Shown: positions 45,601-54,600 of the stretch, in pieces
Position numbering within the stretch: position 1 is the first letter of the stretch
Layout: the number at the start of each line of letters is the position of its first letter
Notes under the pieces: generated by a model
The model's input: only the letters and a program-made list of their open reading frames with translations
Told to the model about the DNA's origin: nothing
The model's database searches: none
DNA from: Cristatella mucedo
Taxonomy: Eukaryota > Bryozoa > Phylactolaemata > Cristatellidae
Assembly: GCA_009760855.2 (NCBI GenBank)
Contig: WPIO01000058.1
Location: forward strand, 535,001 to 599,000
DNA: 64,000 nucleotides
Direction of reading: 5' to 3'
Made by a program: the position numbers and the translations under genes

Positions 45601-48600
45601 GATGCCCGCATAGCTCCAACTCGTCCAGTTGTTTGATGGAGACTTGCAGGCCTTTTATCTCACTATTCTGATTGACTGCAGCTTCACAGCCCAGTCCCTG
45701 GCAATAGGTAATCGGACCATGGCGACACCTCTTAATGCAAACGATTGCAGTGCGCACACTCATTATGTCAGCTTAGAGGTTCGTCACGTGGTCTTCAGAT
45801 CAACACGTCGCTCGTTTGGCAAGCTGGTCTTGACCTGAACGAAGTGGCTCATGAGAGTCAGCTGCTTCTTCTTGCTAGCTTCGCGTGTCTCATTAATAAT
45901 GCAGTAATAAGCATCGCCTTGCCCGTCATCGAGATACTTACGAGAGAGCTGAGCATGCGCGTTTCAATGATGTCCCTCTGAATGGAGCTGGTTGCCATGG
46001 CTTTTCCGTACCTTCTCGAGGGCCTCAGCGGCACACTTCACGTCCCGCTTGCACCTACATAAGCGTCAAGTATAGTTTGCTTGATCGGTCAACACTTAAC
46101 AGCCAGTTGTTAACGGGTCCGAACCTCGCGAGGAAGGGAAAGGGAAGCTTAGGAAGTAATCAATGTTCTCAGCGATTAAGGAACATTTCATCCACGTATA
46201 CGTCTGAAACACGAATGGTTGTGGGCGGTGGGCTTTTTCTATATACATTTCCGGCTAGGGTATAAGCCGTCATCCGAATCACGAGATGGTGGTAGGAACC
46301 AACCACGAAGCAAATACGAATGACGGATCTAAGCAATGTTGATGCTGTAAGTAAAAATGGCAGGTTTCGACTCCGGATCTTGATCGATCTGAAAAGCCTC
46401 CTTTTTAACCGGGCAAGAGGCGGGGTATCACATTGAAATTGCTCTACTAATGCAGCCAATGAAGCTGGACGCGGTTCAAAGCTTTGCTCTACTTATACAG
46501 TACTTTTAGGTTGGGGCTGGCGTATTGCAGGTTAAATATTGGCAGCAGAGGAATAATCTTCAGTCGAAGATTTTGGGAAGATCAAAAGAATCACACTTTG
46601 AGGACATGATAATAATAATGATAATAAAAAAAATAATACTGTTAAAACATGTGTATCGCGCTCTCAGAGAACTTAATCTCTTCCTAGCACCTTTACATGG
46701 GATGTTTAGGAAAGCTTGTGAACATGGTTTGTAGGAGCATGCACAGTGTGAACACGTGTAAGCTAAAAACGACGACCAACAGCAACCCAGCAAGTTCTGT
46801 GAGGAACAGCTGGGTTTTTAGCTTATTGTAAATCACGTCAAGTTAGAGATGTCAATTGAAAGTGAATTCGAGGCTTTAGGAGCATCCAAACTAAAGCGTT
46901 TGAGACTGGTTCAAGGCACAGCTAAGAGATTTGAATCAGAAGAGGGGGTGCCTTACCATACTTGTGCTGATTAGGAAGTAGTAGTTAGGTCGGGTAGCTT
47001 AGAGAAACAGAATAAAGGAACCTAGAGGTATATGAAAAAACTTCGAATTGATACGCTACTCGATTAGGAACCAGTGCAGGTCGACAAGAAGTGGCCTCAT
47101 GCGACAATTTCGACATTCGTGAGACACCCCTAGTTGTTGAGTTTTGCACCAGCTATAAGCAACATAGTGCACAGGCCGGACGACCTCCCAAGTAATAATA
47201 TTAACAATATTACTGATACATTTGTAAAGAACCTCGGAGAACTTAGTATGTTTTAAGTACTTTACATATCAGTTGCATAAGTAAAGACTGGATGTAAAAA
47301 ATGCAAAAATTTTTTTTGGTAAGGTATACTTGTCTAAGCACGCCCAAATTTTAGCAATGTCAAGCAGCTGAAGGTAGCCAGACTTGACTGTGTGTAGAGC
47401 TGATGTAGTCGTCTAGTGAAAGATCTCTTTGGAATAAGACAGCTAGATTTCGTGTACATGCTACAAGAGTTTGCCAAGTTAAGTAAGAGCGTCAGATTTT
47501 CAAGTTTCCAAGTAAGGTTTGGAGTGTTCATAACTTGATTGTATCCTCAGTTGAGGTTTCTTACTTTCCGAGTGGGAACGTCAACAATGCCTGCAGGAAG
47601 GGAGTCCCTTTAGTGGTCTCGATGGCGCTGCTGTTGCTGATGATGACTATTCCATCGCCAGAAGGGGATGGTGTGACGTACGGTGCTATAACAATTCGAC
47701 TGTGGCAACTTCCCCTCAGATTCAAACGTCGCTTGTTGCTTGCAGCGCATGCCCATAGCATGCCATACTTATGCCGGACAAGCAGGTGTACCGCCGCTCA
47801 AGAAATGAGCGTCCGCTTACTTCATGGGAAGAATGCCAGCATCGAATATCCATTTCCGCTGAACCCGAGTAGCCTGCCGTATTTCGGGTGGGAGGTACTG
47901 AGGGTAGCCCCTAGGTATTGAGTGTGAGTGGAGAGCGACCATGCAAATGGGAAGTGGGCATAGTGTTTGTATCGCCAGGGAATATGCAGGTGTTGGATGC
48001 TTATGCTGTCTTTCCGAGACCACTGCTACACAGTCTCCCAATGGAGTCTCTGACTGGGATGACGGACGATATCGGACGTTGTGCTTTTCGAAGCTCTCCC
48101 CCACGGTATTAGGGGGTGTACACATGTTGGTATGCGGTTGTGGCCTGCAGCCCACATGACTAGTGAGGCATCTTACCACTGCCCCCTGCTTACGGCTGAG
48201 CCACTCCGTCCTTGGCGCTCGCTGCCCGTCACTAAGGGCGTGAGTTAAACACTAACTCACACAGACTTACCGGTAGCCATGGCTAGACAAACGTGCTATT
48301 CTGATCGGTTTCAAGAGCCATCAACCGCAGGTCAGTTTAGTTCAGCCGATCAAATTTTATGTTACATAGCATGCTTCATCGGCACTACTTCCTATTACAA
48401 ATTGACTTCGCTAGTGCTGCTGCTAAGCAATATTGCACGAGCTCGTTTGGCCCAGTGGTTAAGGTGCTCGCCCAGACCAAGGTCTGGCTGAGGTCATGGT
48501 CTTGAGCCCCACGGCATTTGTGATGCGCCTGAATAGAGATTAAGTTCTCTTAGGGTGCTATACAAATGAATTATATATATATTTTTTAAGTTAGGCACAC

Positions 48601-51600
48601 ACGTAAGCTACTTTGCCCATATTCTCAGCCCTTTCAGTTTCATTCGGTCAGTCGCTTGTCTAAGCAGCGACAGTGAAGACATCGCTGCAATGCAAGGTTA
48701 GGGATGATGGCGATGGGCATGAGCTGCAGCAAATTACCCAGCAAAGCCTGCACCGGTGGATCAGAAGGTCTCATTAAGAGAGTCACTTGAAGCCACGGAC
48801 ACGCGCACGAAGCTGCCATCGTCAAACCTGTATGCAACGAGCTTATGGTTCGTGACTAAAACAAGCTTAGATAGCAGCATTTACTACGTTCGCATGCAAT
48901 ATTGATGCAAGAACAAGCACGAGAATTATCTAGCGGCTATGAAAAATACACATACTGTGGCTCGCGTTTCTTTAAACCTTCAGAAAAGCAAGGACCTCAA
49001 ACAATGCCACTCGATGTTGTCTGTGAGATTAGAGTTAACGGCTCCAAGTCTATTCCGTTCACACGCCCCACGTACTCACGTTTTTATTAGATGCAGCTAC
49101 TTGATTGAACGGCCCCAGAGTATGAGAACAAGCAGGTGAGAAGCACCAACGAGAAAACGCTTTTCGTAGCCAATCCAAGTGACGACCAATCAGACTGTAG
49201 CCGTGTGCGAATCGTCTACAAAAAAATATCAATCCCTATAATCAGCTATGTTAGTTAGTTAGCAAGTCTGTCACAGTCACTGAAGTCTTGCCTGCATTTC
49301 GCTCACTGCCGTATTTATAGTACTGCTACTAAGGTACTGCAATGATGAGTATTGTGTCAAAAAGGGGGTGGAATGGTGATTTGCTAATTGAAATACGTAA
49401 TTGCCACATGCAATCCTATTGATAAAATTGAACGTGCCTTGCTGCGCCAGGCATGATAAGTGAAGGATATGCATAAGTAGAATCTGCCCGTGAATCTTCA
49501 CTAGGGCTTACTATAGAGCTTATATCAATTTAAAGATAGACAGCATATCTGTGCGTTCCATGAACACAACTCAATATTGATTTTCTGTCCGGTGCTGACC
49601 AACGAATGTCATGCAATTCGATACTTGTTCGTTTTGTATGGATATTATTTACTATAATTTTGAAATGCGATTTAATTTTTTCTCCTATACAGATTTTGTC
49701 TATCAACTAAGAACTCTAAGTTTGGCATTCAGTGGGGTGGTCTCACCAGCTAGGTCAGCGGACACTCGGGCCGCTTTCAGAAGCAAATTATGAGCATCCT
49801 GTAGTTTTTTTAAGTGTGCAAACTCGTGTATACCCTATATATAACGATATACATTCACCTCTCATCCGCCCGAGAGGGGATACCCCTGCTCGGGAAAAAC
49901 GAGCAAGCGGCCGCTGCGCGCTCTATGAGCCAGACGATGCTCCCAGTTCATTCCTCTACTCTCCAACAGACATTCCACATGGCTACGGCCGTGGCGGGCC
50001 TCGTCAAGATGGCCGTAATAGCGCTGCTCGTTAGCCACTGGAGCGCCTGCATACAGTTCTTCGTGCCAGCGATGATGGATTTCCCCGACGACTCGTGGGT
50101 TGTATGCACTAACGTGAAGGTAGGGTGAACGCCTCTCTCTCTCTCTCTCTCTCTCTGCTTCTTTTTCTTCCCCCTCGCGCGCACAGGCAGCGCTGACAGC
50201 TGTCAGGTGCCCCACCACGTCCCGTCTCGACCTCTCTGTGCTCTCATCGCCGTTCGCCTCCTGCAGGACGCCTTCTGGTTTGATCAGTATACGAACGCGT
50301 GGTTCAAGTCGTTGTCGCACGAGCTCGGCATCGGCTACGGCCAGTGTGCAGCGCTGAACATGCCCGAGATCTGGGTGTCCATATTGAGCATGTTCATAGC
50401 GTCCACCACGTGGCTCATACTCGGCGCTCACACTATCGACATCATGTACGGAGTGAACACGTCGAGAAACCTGTTCGACGCGCACGTACGTTGCGCGCGC
50501 GCTCGAGGATGACCTACCAAGCGCGGCGGGGCAGCTCCTTCAGCGTGGCGAGCCCATTTTCTCTCATCTGAGCACTTTTCACATGCCGCGCTTGCCCGGC
50601 TTGCGTGCCGGCGTGACCGTCGACTGAGCCGGTCTCTGATGCCGCCGCTTGCGTAGGAGATCGCAGTGGCGAGGCGTGCTCGGTCTGCACCCAACTGGCT
50701 GTGAGCCCTTTTTTTAAACAGCGATCAGGGCACTAAGAATAATCGGGAAAAAGAGCTGCGAACTGGCACTGCGTAAGAAATTGAATGTCACGAATGCCTA
50801 GAAATGCAGGGGGCCTGGTTTTGTTTTGTTACTAGTGAGCCTTTGCTAGGGCACTATAGAGATATGCATATTTACTGTACTGTATCGCAGTCGCAGCACT
50901 GATACGCACGCCGCGTCGCGCAGGAAAAATTTACGCGTCCATGCGATGAAGCCACGACGACTTATTTTCGCCCAGCAGCGCAAGTGGCCGGACCAAGCGG
51001 GACTGCACTCCGCGCGCGCGGCGGGTTATGGCTCTCGCAACTCCTTTGAACCTTGACCCATAAATACTTTGTAATGTATCTCCATCTGTAACTTCACAAA
51101 GTCATAAAGACCACGTGGGTGGTACGCATGAGAGTTTTGTATAGCGCACTCACAGCCTAAGCGGCTTTCGGTACGCATTCGGTACCCAAGAGACTTCGTC
51201 TCACGCAACAAAAAAAGAGAAAGTGGCAAGCATAGCAGAATCATGAGAGCAGTTGAGGTAGCGAGAAGCATGGAAGTAGCTGCTAAGGACCGCTGAAAAG
51301 GATGAGCCATAGTCGGCAGTAGGAGAGTAGTTGTCGTTGCGTAAGAATTGTGAAAGCGAGTTCCACAGTCAAGGACCTGCAGAGCTAAAGCTTCTTTCGC
51401 CAGCGGTCTTTAAGCGGAGGAATGGGACAGCTAATTTATTGTCCACACAGGACCTGAGGGTGCGAACAGGCTGAAACTGATGCAGCAGTTCAGCTAGGTA
51501 CGAAGGAGCCAAGCCGTTGCGGGCCTTGTCGGTCAGCGTAAGGACTTTGCTCTGTATCCGTTGCTCAACCGGCATCCCTCATTTCGCGGAGCCGGCTGTT

Positions 51601-54600
51601 AATATACATCAAAGGGAAGGCCGTACGCAGACATCGAGGCCTATAGTGCGCAGGCTCGCAGGCTGCAAGGGGACAATTGAAGGCAGCAGCCTAAATCGAA
51701 GGGCCCTAAGCCATCCAAAGCGTTAAATGCAAAGTACGAACAACAAACGACGATCGGCGGCGCCGCGGCGGCAGTAACGCTTATTGAAGGCGGCGAGGCG
51801 GCGCTTCGCACAGGCAGCGTTAAAGGCGGCCGAGTGCGAGTCGCTGGCGTTCAGAGGTGGACCGAAATGAATTCCTCGCTACGCTGAAGCCACGAAGTCA
51901 CGAGCGAGGGGTGTTAAAATCTGGGCTCCCTCGAACGGGAGCGCCGGTGCAATAGCGACAACGGATGCGTTCGAAAAGCTTTCTAGGGCAGTAGCGAGTA
52001 TCGAGTGGCAGCACTCGGACCGTATGCAGAAGAGGAAATCGGAAGGCGCAAGACCGTGATATTGACTGCGGGTGGCAAGAAACCGCGCGAAGCCATTTAA
52101 AGATATCGAAGTCGTATTATTTCAGTCGAGATAAAAGTTATGCGATCGCGTGAAACTTGGATCAAGCCAACGCCCCTTGAGAAAAATGTTTGAGATCTAT
52201 ATCTAATTAGTGACTGCGGCAAATGCTGCATAAGGCTACTGAGATTTTTGAAAAGCATGTGTGGCTAGCTTTCTGAGCGACCAACCTCACGCTGCCATTC
52301 TACAATTTTAGATGCAGGAAGTTCATGAGTACGTGGTCGCCATGAATTTTCCTATGAGCCTTCGCGAGAAAATTTACAGCTACTACGACAGCAGGTACGG
52401 CCAGAAGATGCTCAACGAAGAAAAGATATTTAGCGAGCTGTCCGATTCTCTGAAGCAGGTACGGAAATAACCCGACGGCGAACACCGGCGAATGGTACGC
52501 TCTGTGCTTAAGCTGCCGTCCATGAAGAAACCACATTCTTCTACTGTACCACATTCCATCGATACATTTAGCAAGAGAATGTTGCGAAATTTAAAATTGC
52601 CAGTTTAAAAATATTTTGAAACTATTTTTATAGATTGCTTAGTCTTACAGTAATTATACAATTAGTGCAGTGTATCACACCATACAATATTGAAATTCTT
52701 TTCTTGGCAATTTTCTTCAGATTTTTAAAGAAAGCAATAAACCGGATCAGGAATAACAAAATGTACCCATGCAGCAGGCATGAGAACATAAAGAAAGATT
52801 TAGGTAAAATTATTTTATGCTGAGAGAAATCCGATAGTTCACCAGTTTCACTTTAAACATGGTGAAGACAGGAGTCACCATGACATAAGTGGTAGAGAGT
52901 TTCAGCCTTTTGTTCCATTGGACCTAAATTTGCCATCTCACAAGGATTTTGACGTTGGGCAGAGGCAACGCAGCCCGAGAGCCGGTTCGACGGAGCAACA
53001 ATCATGAGCAAGTGTCCGATGCAAGTAAGCCGAAGAAAATCAATGAAGTGCTTTTGGTATGAGTAAAATTATCTTGAAATCTATGCTGCTTGATTGTGAG
53101 TCAGTGCACGTCAGCGAGAATAGGTGCAATGCGGCACTTGTGGTTTTCACCACAGAAAAGCCTCGCTTGCAACATCTATAAATGGCTTAACGAACATGAA
53201 TGAATGCCTGTAAGAAGCGATTCCGAAGGCAGGAAGTATAAAATGCTATCATTTGCTGTCTTGCTCTCACCAGCGTGTCTTTATTATTGTTATCAAATTC
53301 GACCATTAGGTAAGTACGTAATTTCATTGGTCTAATTTGTAGCTTAAGCAACTGGATAGTGTTGCGGATAATTAAGAATAAAATATGGACATCTGCAGAG
53401 CAGTGAACTTATCAATATGAAATCCCGACCCAAAGAATTTACTCTTAAATCGGCGTTAAAAAATCAATATTTCTCATTCATTAATTCAGTCACATAGCGA
53501 GGTGGTTTGTGTTGAGCACAAATTAGCGATCTTGCAGGCCCTAGGCTCATGCTATGTGATGCCGTCATGCCTTAACTATATTGCTATACAATTCAATACC
53601 TGTTCACTGTAAAGAAGAAACGTGTGGCTATAAAAAGGTAATTTTGTGCAACGATCTGTGATGCAGTTGCGTGAAAACCACCAATTGCAAGCAATCTGGA
53701 TGTATTTTTATGCCATCATGCATTTTCATACTTTCATCAACCAGCATGCCCAAATTTCTTTTTTATGAATAATTGTATACCGTTCCGGTACTAACTAGAA
53801 TAATAGGAATAATAAATTTGTATATCGCCCTCAGAGATCTGAATATCTTTCGAGGCAGTTTCACAGATTCTGCATGCAGCTAAGTAGTGCTAATATTGTT
53901 CAACTATTAATAGTCTATCTGAAGATGTCTGCGATACCCCGATCGAGCTTCAGTAGGCAGTTATTTATTGTAGTCATCATATTGCTTTAAGAATTTCGAT
54001 TTCAAGAAACCCAAATTCATGTCAAAATGCTAGTTTCCTTCATTGCCGCCTATTCATTTTAAATAGAACGGCTAGCCCAATCCTGTCATCGGTTCATATT
54101 TGTATGATACCTTAGTGCATATTTTAATATTGGCCTCTGAGATTTTGTACTCGGCACATAGACGAGTGCGTAATATATTTAACTCACCGTCGAAAGTTCA
54201 TGTTGCCAGCGCGGCTGGCGTGCGTTGCAGTGCCATTTTTTGCGGCTGCTTAAGCCAACGTGCAGGAAGCGATGTGAAAGCTGCAACTACTACTCTTGCA
54301 TGTTTTTCGAGGTGCTACTTTTTTATTTGACAATTTTTCGTCTTGGCTTCTATTTTCCTTCAATGTGCTGTGTCGTTTAGTTGACAGAGTCAAGAAAAAG
54401 CTGTCTGCCATCAGCTTCGTAGGGTAAGCCCCTCAGTCAGAGGAACTCTGAGGAACGCCGAGGAACTCTGAAGCAAGCGCTCTCTTCAACGGTCACCAAG
54501 CGCTCTTGCCGCTTTGGATTGGAGATAGTCTTCGTCCAGTCTTCCATAAGGCTTAGACCCATCCCCTCTGTCTGTCTAGGTATCTGATTCACCAAAGATA

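Noticed and set aside
47535-47921. 128-codon plus-strand open frame
   Set aside because: No recognised domain, lies inside intron 3, no splice-linked exons; probably chance or old repeat.
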